From Vibrio cidicii (GTDB lineage Bacteria > Pseudomonadota > Gammaproteobacteria > Enterobacterales > Vibrionaceae), in the NCBI RefSeq assembly GCF_009763805.1, contig NZ_CP046804.1:3162001-3226000 (forward strand): a stretch of DNA of 64,000 bases. The letters run 5' to 3'. The stretch's first letter is position 1. Each line of letters opens with the position of its first letter. This document shows positions 10,523-21,237 of this stretch, one piece after another. The notes beneath the pieces were generated by a model, which saw only the letters and a list, made by a program, of their open reading frames with translations, was not told where the DNA came from and made no database searches. Both the position numbers and the translations under genes were made by a program.

Positions 10523-11119
10523 ATGAAAATTGAAAAGAACGTCGTTGTTAGCCTTGCATATCAGGTTAAGCTGGAAGATGGTATCGTCGTTGACCAGTCA
10601 ACGGCTGATGCACCACTGGATTACCTGCATGGTCACAACAACCTGATCACTGGTCTAGAAAACGAGCTAGAAGGTAAAGTGGCGGGTGATAAATTCACCG
10701 TGACTGTTGCACCAGAAGACGCATACGGCGAGCACAGTGATGCACTGGTTCAACGCGTTCCTGCAGAAGTATTCCAAGGTGTTGAGCAAATCGAAGTCGG
10801 CATGCGTTTCCTCGCAGACACTGACCAAGGTCCAATCCCAGTGGAAGTGACGGAAGTTGATGGCGATGAAGTGGTGGTTGACGGTAACCACATGCTAGCA
10901 GGTCAAACGCTGACCTTTGATGTTGAAGTGATTGCGGTGCGTGAAGCAACGGCAGAAGAGATCGAGCACGGCCATATCCACCAAGATGGTGGCAGCTGTG
11001 GTGGTCACGACCACGATCATGAAGGCGGCTGTTGTGGCGGCGAAGGCCATGGCCATCACCATCACCACCACGGTGAAAAAGATGGCTGCTGCGGTGGCGG
11101 TAGCTGCGGCTCTCACTAA
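10523..11119 (+). CDS. slyD: FKBP-type peptidyl-prolyl isomerase SlyD, metal-binding
   Basis: Cytosolic prolyl isomerase, chaperone and nickel metallochaperone, involved in hydrogenase maturation and protein folding in enterics. At 198 residues, the FKBP domain with an inserted IF chaperone domain occupies about residues 1-150 (PLDYLHG and GMRF motifs). The last 50 residues are a His- and Cys-rich metal-binding tail with a run of His and repeated CCGG units. The tail is as rich as the E. coli one. A perfect intrinsic terminator follows. Confidence 0.96.
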   Translation: MKIEKNVVVSLAYQVKLEDGIVVDQSTADAPLDYLHGHNNLITGLENELEGKVAGDKFTVTVAPEDAYGEHSDALVQRVPAEVFQGVEQIEVGMRFLADTDQGPIPVEVTEVDGDEVVVDGNHMLAGQTLTFDVEVIAVREATAEEIEHGHIHQDGGSCGGHDHDHEGGCCGGEGHGHHHHHHGEKDGCCGGGSCGSH

Positions 11120-11168
11120 TCGTATTGGGCATTCTCAGGCGATCGCCTTGAGATGTTAAACCGATAAT

Positions 11169-11202
11169 AAAGCGCAAGTTGAGTAATCAACTTGCGCTTT
11201 TT
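11169..11202 (+). terminator. Intrinsic terminator of slyD
   Basis: A perfect 14-bp inverted repeat, AAAGCGCAAGTTGA with its complement, closes a GTAA loop and ends in a T-run. Confidence 0.9.
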
Positions 11203-11253
11203 GCTTTTCTGCGCTGAGATAACCCGTCCCTTGTTAGTTATTGAGTTGAGAGC

Positions 11254-12195
11254 ATGAACAAACCGATTTCAATCGCCATTCATGGTGGTGCTGGCACCAT
11301 TTTACGCACGCAAATGAGCACGGAGTTGAAGCAGGCGATCTTGAACGATCTGCAACGCGCCGTGCAGGCAGGCTACGCGCTGTTGCAAGAAGGGGCCGAC
11401 GCGCTGGACGCGGTGGTTGCCGCGGTGAAAGTGATGGAAGATTCACCGCATTTCAATGCGGGAAAAGGCTCGGTGCTGACCAACAATGAGATGGTTGAAA
11501 TGGACGCCTCACTGATGCATGGGCGTGATTGGCAAGCTGGCGCGGTGGCTGGGGTGCGTCACATCAAAAACCCGATTGAACTGGCACGTGACGTGTTGCG
11601 AAACAGCCCACATGTGCTGCTAATTGGTGAGGGGGCGGAGAAATTCGCTTTTGAACAGGGCCACGCTTACACCGAACAAGATTACTTCTTTACCGATCGC
11701 CGTTACGAGCAACTGCTGTCGATGCGCGAAAAAGGCTTGTTTGCCCTTTCCGAAGCCAAATATCCGGATGATAAAAAGCACGGCACTGTGGGAGCTGTGG
11801 CGCTGGACGCGCAGGGAAATCTTGCCGCCGCAACCAGTACTGGTGGTGTGACCAACAAAAAGTATGGCCGGGTCGGTGATTCGGCGCTGATCGGCTGTGG
11901 CACGGTGGCAGAAAATGGCGTCGTCGCGGTGTCGACCACGGGAGTGGGAGAGTTTTTTATTCGTAAACGCGTGGCCGAAGATGTGGCAGCGCGTATGCGT
12001 TATTTAAAAGAAGATGTGCATACTGCCTGTGAACACATCATTCAAGGCGAGCTGAAAAGTATGGGCGGCGAAGGTGGGTTAATCGCACTGGACGCACATG
12101 GTGAGATTCATTTTGCCATGAACAGCTCTGGCATGTACCGCGCCTCAATAGACGTTGCGGGCAATCTGAGTGTGAAAATTTACGCTGACGAATAA
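11254..12195 (+). CDS. iaaA: Isoaspartyl peptidase / plant-type L-asparaginase
   Basis: An N-terminal nucleophile hydrolase of 313 residues that cleaves isoaspartyl dipeptides and L-asparagine. It is made as a precursor that cleaves itself before the catalytic Thr. The N-terminus IAIHGGAGT and the autoproteolysis site HGTVGAVALD are both present; the nucleophile is Thr178, giving alpha and beta chains of about 177 and 136 residues. No signal peptide is seen, so it is cytosolic. It stands alone between slyD and the convergent slyX. Confidence 0.93.
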   Translation: MNKPISIAIHGGAGTILRTQMSTELKQAILNDLQRAVQAGYALLQEGADALDAVVAAVKVMEDSPHFNAGKGSVLTNNEMVEMDASLMHGRDWQAGAVAGVRHIKNPIELARDVLRNSPHVLLIGEGAEKFAFEQGHAYTEQDYFFTDRRYEQLLSMREKGLFALSEAKYPDDKKHGTVGAVALDAQGNLAAATSTGGVTNKKYGRVGDSALIGCGTVAENGVVAVSTTGVGEFFIRKRVAEDVAARMRYLKEDVHTACEHIIQGELKSMGGEGGLIALDAHGEIHFAMNSSGMYRASIDVAGNLSVKIYADE

Positions 12196-12204
12196 CCTTA
12201 AGTT

Positions 12205-12232
12205 CAAGAGCCTGCAAAGTGCGAGGCTCTTG
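12205..12232. terminator. Convergent terminator between iaaA and slyX
   Basis: CAAGAGCCT and AGGCTCTTG form a 9-bp stem around a 10-base loop between the convergent stops of iaaA and slyX. T-tracts are weak, so strength is uncertain. Confidence 0.6.
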
Positions 12233-12239
12233 CTCTTTC

Positions 12240-12467
12240 TCAATAGTGCGGTGGAGGCGGCTCTTTGGCTGGATCGGCCAAGTTCGACGTCTCCATGTTC
12301 TTCATCTTGCCAACCATATACTTCATCTGATGCTGCATTTTGCCGATCAATAACTGCTGTTGTGCCAAGGCATCATTGAGCTCTTCAATGGTTTGTTCCT
12401 GAAAAGCAAGCTGGCATTCAAGGTCGTTAAGCCGATTTTCCAATTGTGCAATGGTTTTGTCTGTCAT
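12240..12467 (-). CDS. slyX: SlyX protein
   Basis: A 75-residue cytosolic protein of unknown function. Residues 1-55 form an almost uninterrupted coiled coil (heptads of Leu/Ile with Glu/Gln), and the tail ends PPPPHY, the typical SlyX C-terminus. It is separated from the upstream WD40 lipoprotein gene by a single base after that gene's stop, so the two are probably co-transcribed. Confidence 0.93.
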   Translation of the reverse strand: MTDKTIAQLENRLNDLECQLAFQEQTIEELNDALAQQQLLIGKMQHQMKYMVGKMKNMETSNLADPAKEPPPPHY

Positions 12468-12468
12468 G

Positions 12469-13449
12469 TTAATTCTCTAGTGTCCAAGCTTGCGCAATGC
12501 CAGCGGATGTCGCAGTTATTACTCTGCGCTTGGCATCGAAAGCGGCATCATACACTACCGCGCGTGGTGGGCGAGCATCTTTTAGTGGCTCAACCTCATA
12601 ACTTTCCTTCTGCTTGCCGCTGGTGGTGTTCCACAGTGCTACCTGCCCAGAGGGCGTGCCCGTGAGCAGCCAGCGGCCATCGTCGGAAAAACGCGCCGTG
12701 GAGAAAATCAGCTGTCGCGCCCAGCTTTTAAGCTGTGTCACCTGCTCACCACTGGTTAAGTCCCAAATCACCGCCTGATTGCCGCCATCAGAGGTAAAGG
12801 CTAATTGACCATCACGCTGCAACGCTACCCGGTTGACCCGCTCTTCATGTTCGAACGTGCGCAAAATCAGCCCAGTTTCGGTGTCCCACAAATAGGCTTT
12901 ATAGTCATTTCCTCCCGTCAAGGCAAAGCGGCCATTGGCCGACAGGGCGACTGAATTGACTTTTTCTTGATGGGCGAGGAACTCCATGCGCCTGCCGCTG
13001 ACTAAGTTGACGTAAATGGCTTTGCCGTTAGACAAACCAAGCAACACTTGCTCGCCATTGCTGCTGATATCGGCGTCGCGAATAATGCCATCAGAGATAG
13101 ACCAGAGGCCCTGAGCTTGAGTCCAGCCTAAATCCCAAACCGCAAAGTTCATTTGTGTTGCGGTAATAGCAAAACGACCGTTGTCTGAAATGCGAATATT
13201 GGAGACGACGTTGGCTTGTGGATCTTGCGCGCCTAACTGAGAGAGTTCTTTGTTTTCCACCAGATCCCAAAGAACCAGTTGGCGAGAGGTTGAATAAAGC
13301 AGTGCAAAGCGCCCGTCACGGCTTAGTGCGAAACTGGTGGCGCCTTGCGGTTCTATCTCCCAGCGTTGGACGTCCTGCTTGGAAAAAAAACAGCCATTTA
13401 ACACGGTGATGACAATCAACAGTAGCGAGGAATGAAAAATTCTTTGCAT
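12469..13449 (-). CDS. WD40-repeat lipoprotein
   Basis: A 326-residue protein with at least six WD40-like blades, marked by recurring units such as LVLWDLV, AYLWDTE, AVIWDLT and VALWNTT. The start chosen (MQRIFHSS) gives a type II signal peptide with lipobox VLNGC, so it is a predicted lipoprotein anchored by a Cys near residue 19. A start 13 codons upstream would spoil the signal. Binding partners are unknown; beta-propeller lipoproteins often scaffold envelope complexes, but no specific role can be inferred. It lies head-to-head with fkpA. Confidence 0.82.
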   Translation of the reverse strand: MQRIFHSSLLLIVITVLNGCFFSKQDVQRWEIEPQGATSFALSRDGRFALLYSTSRQLVLWDLVENKELSQLGAQDPQANVVSNIRISDNGRFAITATQMNFAVWDLGWTQAQGLWSISDGIIRDADISSNGEQVLLGLSNGKAIYVNLVSGRRMEFLAHQEKVNSVALSANGRFALTGGNDYKAYLWDTETGLILRTFEHEERVNRVALQRDGQLAFTSDGGNQAVIWDLTSGEQVTQLKSWARQLIFSTARFSDDGRWLLTGTPSGQVALWNTTSGKQKESYEVEPLKDARPPRAVVYDAAFDAKRRVITATSAGIAQAWTLEN

Positions 13450-13578
13450 CACATCTAATATTCCGGTTTGTGTCCCAAGACATATCACTAGTATATTGGT
13501 ATAACGATGGACTTCACCAATCTGTTACGAGATTTGTGCACAATAACCAATGGTTTAACCCATTAACTGGAGAGTTTA

Positions 13579-14362
13579 ATGAAATCAGTTTTAAAAGTGT
13601 CACTGCTTGCAGCGACAGTTATGCTGGCGGTAGGCTGTCAGAAAGAAGAAGCAAAACCAGACGCTGCGCCAAAAGTTGAGCAAGTGCAGGCTGAAACTGG
13701 TAAAGCGGTTCAATTTAATTCAGAAGATGACAAAGCGGCTTACGCAATTGGTGTCTCTTTTGCAAACTACCTAAGCGCCAGCTTAGACAAGCCAAGCGAG
13801 ATTGGCATTACACTGAACAAAGATTTGGTTCTTAAAGGGATCGAACACGTATTTGCGGGTAACCCAGAGCTGAATGAAGCCGACACACGTGCTGCGCTAG
13901 AAGCGCTTGATAAGCGTGTTGCAGAGACCATGCAGAAGAAAGCCGCGGAAAAAGCGGACGCAGCGAAAAAAGCGGGTGACGAGTTCCGTGCTGAGTTTGA
14001 GAAACAAGAAGGCGTGGTTAAGACCGAATCTGGCCTGCTTTACCAAGTGCTGACACCAGCTGAAGGCGAGAAGCCGAAAGACACTGACACAGTGCAAGTG
14101 CACTACAAAGGCACACTCACCAACGGCGAGCAGTTCGACAGCTCTTACGATCGCGGTGAGCCAGCCACCTTCCCGCTGAACCGTGTTATCCCTGGTTGGA
14201 CTGAAGGGGTACAACTGATGCCTGTGGGTTCTAAGTTCAAGTTTGTTATCCCACCCGAAACTGGCTTACGGCACGCAAGACACACCAAGCATCCCAGCAA
14301 ACTCAACGCTGGTGTTTGAAGTGGAACTGCTGAAGATTGAAAATGGTGACGCTGCGCAGTAA
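13579..14362 (+). CDS. fkpA: FKBP-type peptidyl-prolyl isomerase FkpA, with a one-base insertion
   Basis: Envelope prolyl isomerase and chaperone. The N-terminus is a lipoprotein-type signal with lipobox AVGC, followed by an acidic linker, the helical dimerisation domain (about 45-140) and a C-terminal FKBP domain (VQVHYKGTL, FDSSYDRG, VIPGWTEG). The frame breaks at 14257-14261, where GAAAC occurs; reading GAAC restores the FKBP ending PPELAYGTQDTPSIP and a stop at 14360-14362, giving 260 residues. As written it ends at 14319 with an unrelated tail. An intrinsic terminator follows the restored stop, which supports the restored reading. Confidence 0.92.
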
Positions 14363-14384
14363 TTTATCGCGCTTTATCATCGAC

Positions 14385-14414
14385 AAGGGCCTGAATTTTT
14401 TCGGGCCCTTTTTT
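14385..14414 (+). terminator. Intrinsic terminator of fkpA
   Basis: AAGGGCC and GGCCCTT pair around a T-rich loop and are followed by TTTTG, 22 bp after the restored fkpA stop. Confidence 0.8.
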
Positions 14415-14512
14415 GTTCTAAGTCACTAGTTCGAGAGTTTGCTAGGTGTTCTGTTCAAAATTTCTGATAAACTTACAGCAATTTGTTGATTTTTCGCTCG
14501 AAGGCTACAACA

Positions 14513-15235
14513 GTGACAACTACAGAAACATTAACTGCGGACATGTTGCTCGAGATGGAATCCGTTCACGTGAAACCATTTACCGAGCACGACAAAATCA
14601 TTTTGCGATCTTACGAGGCGGTCGTTGACGGCATCGCCAGTTTGATCGGCCCTTTTTGTGAGATCGTTCTGCACTCACTTGAAGATCTCAATACGTCGGC
14701 GATTAAAATTGCTAATGGTGAGAATACCGGGCGTCAGGTAGGTTCACCCATTACCGATTTAGCACTGAAAATGCTAAGGGACATCGAGGGTTCGGAGCGC
14801 AATTTTTCCCGTTCCTATTTCACGCGTGCCAAAGGTGGCGTGTTGATGAAATCGATCACCATCGCGATTCGTAATGGGGAAAATCGCGTTATTGGCCTAT
14901 TGTGTATCAACGTCAACCTTGATGCGCCGTTTTCTCAGGTGCTGCAATCGTTCATGCCAACCGAAGAAGCCAAGCAAGCGGCGTCATCGGTCAACTTTGC
15001 CAGTGATGTCGAAGAGCTGGTGGATCAAACCGTAGAACGGACCATCGAAGAGATTAACGCAGACAAGTCGGTCTCCAACAACACCAAAAACCGTCAAATC
15101 GTTATGGAGCTGTTTGATAAAGGCATTTTTGATATCAAAGACGCCATCAATCGCGTGGCGGATCGCCTCAATATCTCCAAACACACGGTCTACCTCTACA
15201 TTCGTCAACGCAAGACTGAGGATGATGAGAAGTGA
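14513..15235 (+). CDS. YheO-type PAS-like/HTH transcriptional regulator
   Basis: A 240-residue DNA-binding regulator of the YheO/DauR type. The N-terminal PAS-like YheO domain covers about residues 20-130 ([24 protein letters not shown]). The C-terminal helix-turn-helix ([20 protein letters not shown] region) is near 195-225. I start it at a GTG with GAAGG 8 bases upstream; a longer N-terminus is open but lacks a ribosome site. It overlaps tusD by 4 bases (GTGA), as yheO precedes tusDCB in E. coli. The effector is not known. Confidence 0.88.
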   Translation: MTTTETLTADMLLEMESVHVKPFTEHDKIILRSYEAVVDGIASLIGPFCEIVLHSLEDLNTSAIKIANGENTGRQVGSPITDLALKMLRDIEGSERNFSRSYFTRAKGGVLMKSITIAIRNGENRVIGLLCINVNLDAPFSQVLQSFMPTEEAKQAASSVNFASDVEELVDQTVERTIEEINADKSVSNNTKNRQIVMELFDKGIFDIKDAINRVADRLNISKHTVYLYIRQRKTEDDEK

Positions 15236-15628
15236 GCGCTTTGACGTACACCCTCGTCGTGACTGGGCCAGTGTATGGTACGCAGTCGGCGCGCAGCGCC
15301 TATCAGTTTGCGAAACGCGCTGATTGAACAAGGCCACACCTTAGTGAGTGTTTTTTTCTACCAAGAGGGTGTCAGCAACGGCAGTGGCTTGACTGTGCCA
15401 GCGAATGACGAATTTGATTTGGTTAAAGCATGGCAAAAGCTTGCTACACAGCACAAAGTGCGGCTGGAGACTTGTGTCGCGGCGGCGCTTCGCCGTGGTG
15501 TGATCGGAGAAGAAGAGGCCCAGCAGCATGCCTTAACACAGCATAATTTAGCCGAGGGTTTTACTCAGGCAGGGCTTGGCAGCCTCGCTGAAGCCATGTT
15601 AGTGCAAGATAGGGTGGTGCAGTTTTGA
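15232..15628 (+). CDS. tusD: Sulfurtransferase TusD, with a one-base insertion
   Basis: Subunit of the cytosolic TusBCD complex that relays persulfide sulfur from TusA to TusE for 2-thiolation of tRNA wobble uridine. A GTG start overlaps the yheO-type stop and opens with [17 protein letters not shown]. The frame breaks at 15312-15316 (GAAAC); reading GAAC gives [11 protein letters not shown] and continues to 15628, for 131 residues, normal for TusD. The sulfur-relay Cys lies in the [12 protein letters not shown] segment. As written the first frame stops after about 30 codons. Confidence 0.9.
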
Positions 15629-15981
15629 GTCAATTAACCTATTTATTCCGCACAGCGCCGCATGGCAGTGCCTCTGGCCGAGAAGGCATTGATGCGCTTC
15701 TCGCCGCCTCTGCCTACTGTGAAGACATTAGTGTGATTTTCATGGGGGATGGGGTTTATCAGCTCTTACAAGGGCAGCAGCCTTCGGGTATTCTTAGCAA
15801 AGACTATGCACCAATGCTGAAACTGTTTGACCTTTATGATATCGAGCAAGTCTACGTTTGTACCCAGTCGCTAATAGAGCGAGGGGTTGCGCTCGCTGAT
15901 TTGGTTATCGAAGCCCATCAAGTCGATAAGCTGCAGTTGCAAACCAAACTTCAACAAGCCGGTAAGCTGCTCACCTTCTGA
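15625..15981 (+). CDS. tusC: Sulfurtransferase complex subunit TusC
   Basis: A 118-residue DsrF-like subunit of TusBCD. The start is a TTG overlapping the tusD stop (TTGA), and the protein begins [20 protein letters not shown], matching TusC N-termini. There is no catalytic Cys, as expected for this structural subunit. The use of GTG for tusD and TTG for tusC, both in overlapping stops, points to coupled, low-level translation. Confidence 0.92.
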   Translation: MSQLTYLFRTAPHGSASGREGIDALLAASAYCEDISVIFMGDGVYQLLQGQQPSGILSKDYAPMLKLFDLYDIEQVYVCTQSLIERGVALADLVIEAHQVDKLQLQTKLQQAGKLLTF

Positions 15982-15990
15982 GAGAGAAAT

Positions 15991-16266
15991 ATGCTGCACA
16001 TTGTCAAATCCGTTTCCGCCATTGCCGAGCTTATTTCGGCTGTCACAGAGCAAGATGAGGTCATTCTGATAGAAAATGCGGTGTATGCGGCCAACCCGCA
16101 GCACCGAGATTTTCAACAAATTCGCCCGCTGAATGTCTATGTTCTTGATAATGACTTACTGGCAAGAGGTCTGGCTGAGCGAGTCAGTCCTTCGTGCCTA
16201 CAGGTCGATTATCTTGGTTTTGTGGCGCTAACCGCAAAGCATGACAGTTCACTGACTTGGAACTAA
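15991..16266 (+). CDS. tusB: Sulfurtransferase complex subunit TusB
   Basis: A 91-residue DsrH-like subunit of TusBCD, starting MLHIVKSV, 9 bp after tusC. It is the last gene before the str ribosomal operon, the same position as in E. coli, where it shares the neighbourhood but not necessarily the promoter of rpsL. No Cys nucleophile is required in this subunit. Confidence 0.9.
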   Translation: MLHIVKSVSAIAELISAVTEQDEVILIENAVYAANPQHRDFQQIRPLNVYVLDNDLLARGLAERVSPSCLQVDYLGFVALTAKHDSSLTWN

Positions 16267-16333
16267 GTCCTTATCCTCTAAGGGCTGGCATCAAGTATGC
16301 GTATGTACTGGACAAAAAAGATCCGCATATTTC

Positions 16334-16362
16334 TTGACACACTTCTCACTGCTGCATAGAAT
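16334..16362 (+). promoter_or_regulatory. Promoter of the str operon (rpsL)
   Basis: TTGACA (16334-16339) and TAGAAT (16357-16362) are separated by 17 bp, about 80 bp upstream of rpsL. A perfect -35 and near-consensus -10 fit a strong growth-regulated ribosomal promoter. Confidence 0.85.
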
Positions 16363-16439
16363 TTTGCGTCCCTAACTCGCTCACGTGGGTTGGGGACTAG
16401 ATTTTTCACAAAGCTTACTTTAAGTAAATCAGGAGCTAG

Positions 16440-16817
<378 letters not shown>

Positions 16818-16908
16818 TTCCCTTCTTTTTAGTAAGAAGCGTTAAGTAAGGCCAAACACTAAAATTATTTTTAATTTTGAAGAAACTGAAAAGTTTTGGA
16901 TAACCTGA

Positions 16909-17400
<492 letters not shown>

Positions 17401-17408
17401 TGCCTTCT

Positions 17409-17437
17409 GTGCTGCGAGGTCCTCTCGCAGCACTTTT
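17409..17437 (+). terminator. Terminator-like hairpin between rpsG and fusA
   Basis: GTGCTGCGAG and CTCGCAGCAC form a perfect 10-bp stem with a 5-base loop, followed by TTTT. It lies 8 bp after the rpsG stop and 38 bp before fusA, so it probably attenuates read-through within the str operon. Confidence 0.7.
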
Positions 17438-17475
17438 CTACACTCTAAGGATTCCCTTAGTAAGAGGATACAATC

Positions 17476-19576
17476 GTGGCTCGTAAAACTCCTATTGAGC
17501 GCTACCGTAACATCGGTATCTGTGCTCACGTAGATGCAGGTAAAACAACCACAACTGAGCGTATTCTGTTCTACACTGGCCTTTCTCACAAAATCGGCGA
17601 AGTTCACGATGGTGCGGCAACCATGGACTGGATGGAGCAGGAGCAGGAGCGTGGTATCACAATCACCTCGGCTGCGACGACTACCTTCTGGCGTGGTATG
17701 GAAGCACAATTCCAAGATCATCGCGTAAACATCATTGATACCCCTGGACACGTTGACTTTACTATCGAAGTAGAGCGTTCACTTCGTGTACTCGATGGTG
17801 CAGTGGTGGTGTTCTGTGGCTCATCTGGTGTTGAACCTCAGTCTGAAACTGTATGGCGTCAAGCAGATAAATATCATGTTCCACGCATGGTATTTGTGAA
17901 CAAAATGGACCGTACAGGTGCAGATTTCCTACGCGTTGTGAAACAAATTAAAAATCGTCTTGGTGCGAACCCAGTTCCTATCCAACTGAACGTTGGTGCG
18001 GAAGAGGAGTTCAAAGGTGTCATCGACCTAATCAAGATGAAATTCATCAACTGGAATGAAGCCGATCAGGGCATGACCTTCACTTATGAAGAGATCCCGG
18101 CGGATATGGTTGAGTTGGCAAATGAATGGCGCAACAACTTAGTTGAAGCCGCCGCTGAAGCCAACGAAGAGTTGATGGACAAATACCTTGAAGAAGGTGA
18201 ACTGAGTGAAGCAGAGATCAAGCAAGGTCTGCGCTCGCGTACACTAAACAACGAAATCGTGCTAGCCACTTGTGGTAGTGCGTTTAAAAACAAAGGTGTA
18301 CAAGCAGTGTTGGATGCTGTGATCGAATATCTGCCATCACCAGTAGATGTACCAGCCATTAAAGGTGTGGATGAAAACGACAATGAAGTTGAGCGTCATG
18401 CTGACGACAACGAACCGTTTTCCGCGCTTGCCTTTAAAATTGCGACAGACCCATTTGTGGGTACGCTGACCTTTATGCGCGTCTACTCAGGCGTGGTCAA
18501 TACGGGTGATGCGGTTTACAACTCGGTTAAGCAGAAGAAAGAGCGTTTTGGCCGTATCGTTCAGATGCATGCCAATAAGCGCGATGAGATCAAAGAAGTT
18601 CGCGCGGGCGATATTGCCGCCGCGATTGGCCTCAAAGACGTTACCACTGGCGATACACTTTGCGATGTTAACCACAAAGTGATTCTGGAGCGTATGGAGT
18701 TCCCAGAAACCTGTCATCCAGATCGCGGTAGAACCACGCTCGAAAGCCGATCAAGAAAAAATGGGTATCGCGCTAGGTAAACTGGCAGCAGAAGATCCAT
18801 CATTCCGTGTCGAAACGGATGCAGAAACAGGTCAAACGTTGATTTCAGGTATGGGTGAACTGCACCTGGACATCATCGTTGATCGCATGAAACGTGAGTT
18901 CAGCGTGGATTGCAACGTAGGTAAACCTCAAGTCGCTTATCGCGAAACCATTCGTGGTAAAGCAGAAGTCGAAGGTAAGTTTGTTCGCCAGTCTGGTGGC
19001 CGTGGTCAATATGGACATGTCTGGATCAAACTCGAGCCTTCTGAACTTGGCGCAGGTTTTGTCTTCGTTGATGAAGTGGTTGGTGGTGCCATTCCTAAGG
19101 AATTCATTGCTCCGGTTGCGAAAGGTATCGAAGAACAGATGAATAGTGGTGTTCTGGCTGGTTACCCAGTCTTGGATATTAAAGCTACACTATTTGATGG
19201 CTCTTACCACGATGTCGACTCGAGCGAGATGGCGTTTAAAATCGCTGGTTCAATGGCATTCAAGAAGGGGGCGCTTGAAGCGCAACCTGTTATTCTTGAG
19301 CCTATGATGAAAGTTGAAATAACTACACCGGAAGACTGGATGGGTGACGTAGTCGGCGACCTTAATCGTCGTCGTGGCATCATTGAAGGTATGGATGAAG
19401 GCGTGGCGGGTCTAAAGATCATTCGCGCGCAGGTTCCGCTGTCCGAGATGTTTGGTTATGCAACAGACCTACGCTCTGCAACTCAAGGTCGTGCCTCATA
19501 TTCAATGGAATTCCATGAGTATGCTGAAGTCCCTAAAAATATTGCTGAAGCAATTATTGCAGAACGCGGTTATTAA
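17476..19576 (+). CDS. fusA: Elongation factor G, with a one-base insertion
   Basis: Ribosomal translocase GTPase. The G1 motif AHVDAGKTT, effector RGITI, G3 DTPGHVD and G4 NKMD occur in order in the N-terminal G domain, followed by domains II-V ending [20 protein letters not shown]. The start is GTG. The frame breaks at 18706-18710, where GAAAC occurs; reading GAAC restores [17 protein letters not shown] and one 699-residue protein, the normal length. As written, the gene is split into two frames overlapping at 18761-18780. A broken sole copy of fusA would be lethal, so the insertion is very unlikely to be real. Confidence 0.96.
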
Positions 19577-19729
19577 ATAGGACGTAGATCTGGGAAAAAG
19601 TGTTCTCTTTTTTACAGATCAACACGCCCAAATATTGCGCTGACGAGCGTTGGCGCATAAAATATCAATTTCTGGCGCGTCATGATCAACAGAGATCGTG
19701 GCGAATCATAACTAGGAAGGAACACGATC

Positions 19730-20914
19730 GTGTCTAAAGAAAAATTTGAACGTACGAAACCGCACGTAAACGTTGGTACTATCGGCCACGTTGACCACGG
19801 TAAAACAACTCTAACTGCAGCTATCTGTACTACTTTGTCAAAAGTTTACGGTGGTAAAGCACGTGACTTCGCATCTATCGATAACGCACCAGAAGAGCGT
19901 GAGCGTGGTATCACAATCTCTACTTCTCACGTAGAGTACGACACACCAAACCGTCACTACGCACACGTAGACTGTCCTGGACACGCTGACTATGTTAAAA
20001 ACATGATCACTGGTGCTGCACAGATGGACGGTGGTATCCTAGTTGTTGCTGCAACAGATGGTCCAATGCCACAAACTCGTGAGCACATCCTACTAGGCCG
20101 TCAGGTTGGTATCCCTTACATCATCGTATTCATGAACAAATGTGACATGGTTGATGATGAAGAGCTTCTAGAGCTAGTAGAAATGGAAGTTCGTGAGCTT
20201 CTATCTGAATACGATTTCCCAGGTGATGACCTACCAGTTATCCAAGGTTCTGCACTAGGCGCACTAAACGGCGAAGAGCAGTGGGAAGCGAAAATCGTTG
20301 AACTAGCAGAAGCGCTAGACAACTACATCCCAGAGCCAGAGCGTGCAGTAGACATGCCGTTCCTGATGCCAATCGAAGACGTATTCTCAATCCAAGGTCG
20401 TGGTACAGTAGTAACTGGCCGTATCGAGCGCGGTATTCTGAAAGTTGGTGATGAAGTAGCAATCGTAGGTATCAAAGATACTACAACGACTACTTGTACT
20501 GGTGTTGAGATGTTCCGTAAGCTGCTAGACGAAGGTCGTGCAGGTGAGAACGTTGGTGCACTACTACGTGGTACTAAGCGTGATGAAGTAGAACGTGGCC
20601 AAGTACTAGCGAAGCCTGGTTCAATCACTCCACACACTAAGTTCGAATCAGAAGTATACGTACTGTCTAAAGATGAAGGTGGTCGTCACACTCCATTCTT
20701 CAAAGGCTACCGTCCACAGTTCTACTTCCGTACAACTGACGTAACTGGTGATATCTCTCTACCAGAAGGCGTAGAAATGGTAATGCCAGGCGACAACATC
20801 CAAATGGTTGTTGAGCTAATTGCACCTATCGCAATGGACGAAGGTCTACGTTTCGCAATCCGCGAAGGTGGCCGTACTGTTGGTGCTGGTGTTGTTGCGA
20901 AGATCATCGCTTAA
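19730..20914 (+). CDS. tuf: Elongation factor Tu
   Basis: GTPase that delivers aminoacyl-tRNA to the ribosome. Full length at 394 residues: G1 [23 protein letters not shown] and NKCD motifs, then domains II and III ending [10 protein letters not shown]. The start is GTG, preceded by AGGAAGG. Codon choice is strongly biased towards CTA, GTA and CGT codons, as in other highly expressed genes here. Placed after fusA as the str-operon tuf copy; a second copy elsewhere is usual but outside this window. Confidence 0.99.
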   Translation: MSKEKFERTKPHVNVGTIGHVDHGKTTLTAAICTTLSKVYGGKARDFASIDNAPEERERGITISTSHVEYDTPNRHYAHVDCPGHADYVKNMITGAAQMDGGILVVAATDGPMPQTREHILLGRQVGIPYIIVFMNKCDMVDDEELLELVEMEVRELLSEYDFPGDDLPVIQGSALGALNGEEQWEAKIVELAEALDNYIPEPERAVDMPFLMPIEDVFSIQGRGTVVTGRIERGILKVGDEVAIVGIKDTTTTTCTGVEMFRKLLDEGRAGENVGALLRGTKRDEVERGQVLAKPGSITPHTKFESEVYVLSKDEGGRHTPFFKGYRPQFYFRTTDVTGDISLPEGVEMVMPGDNIQMVVELIAPIAMDEGLRFAIREGGRTVGAGVVAKIIA

Positions 20915-20970
20915 TTCTCTGAGTTAAACGGAATCTTGCACTTTTCTTCAGCTTGAAGAACAGCGCGCAA

Positions 20971-21005
20971 GAAAAGAGGAAGCTTCGGCTTCCTCTTTTC
21001 GTTTT
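20971..21005 (+). terminator. Intrinsic terminator of the str operon after tuf
   Basis: A perfect 13-bp stem, GAAAAGAGGAAGC with its complement, closes a TTCG tetraloop and is followed by GTTTT. The rest of the 323-bp tuf-bfd gap holds the Fur box and no other recognisable gene. Confidence 0.93.
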
Positions 21006-21177
21006 AGTTATAAAAAAAATCGACATTTTCCTCTGAGTTTTCACGTGGATATCTAATGTTTTCAACATCTTCTTTGCGTATGAGGAGATTGAAAAACAAG
21101 CCTAAGTGAGCCTGGGTGTTTGCTGTTGCTAATCTTAATAACAATTCGATCTATCAGACACAATCAATAATGCTGGA

Positions 21178-21196
21178 AATAAGAATGATTCTCTTT
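21178..21196. promoter_or_regulatory. Fur box upstream of bfd-bfr
   Basis: AATAAGAATGATTCTCTTT matches the Vibrio-type 19-bp Fur consensus AATGANAATNATTNTCATT at 13 of the 15 defined positions, around a palindromic AGAAT-G-ATTCT core. It lies about 42 bp before the bfd ATG, so iron-dependent repression of bfd is likely. Confidence 0.75.
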
Positions 21197-21237
21197 TATT
21201 CTTTGTGGGTGTTATCAATTCAGGTTTGTGTTTGTAT

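Noticed and set aside
10695..11177. Antisense frame of 160 residues across slyD
   Set aside because: It arises from the His/Cys-rich codons of slyD read backwards; no ribosome site and no recognisable fold.
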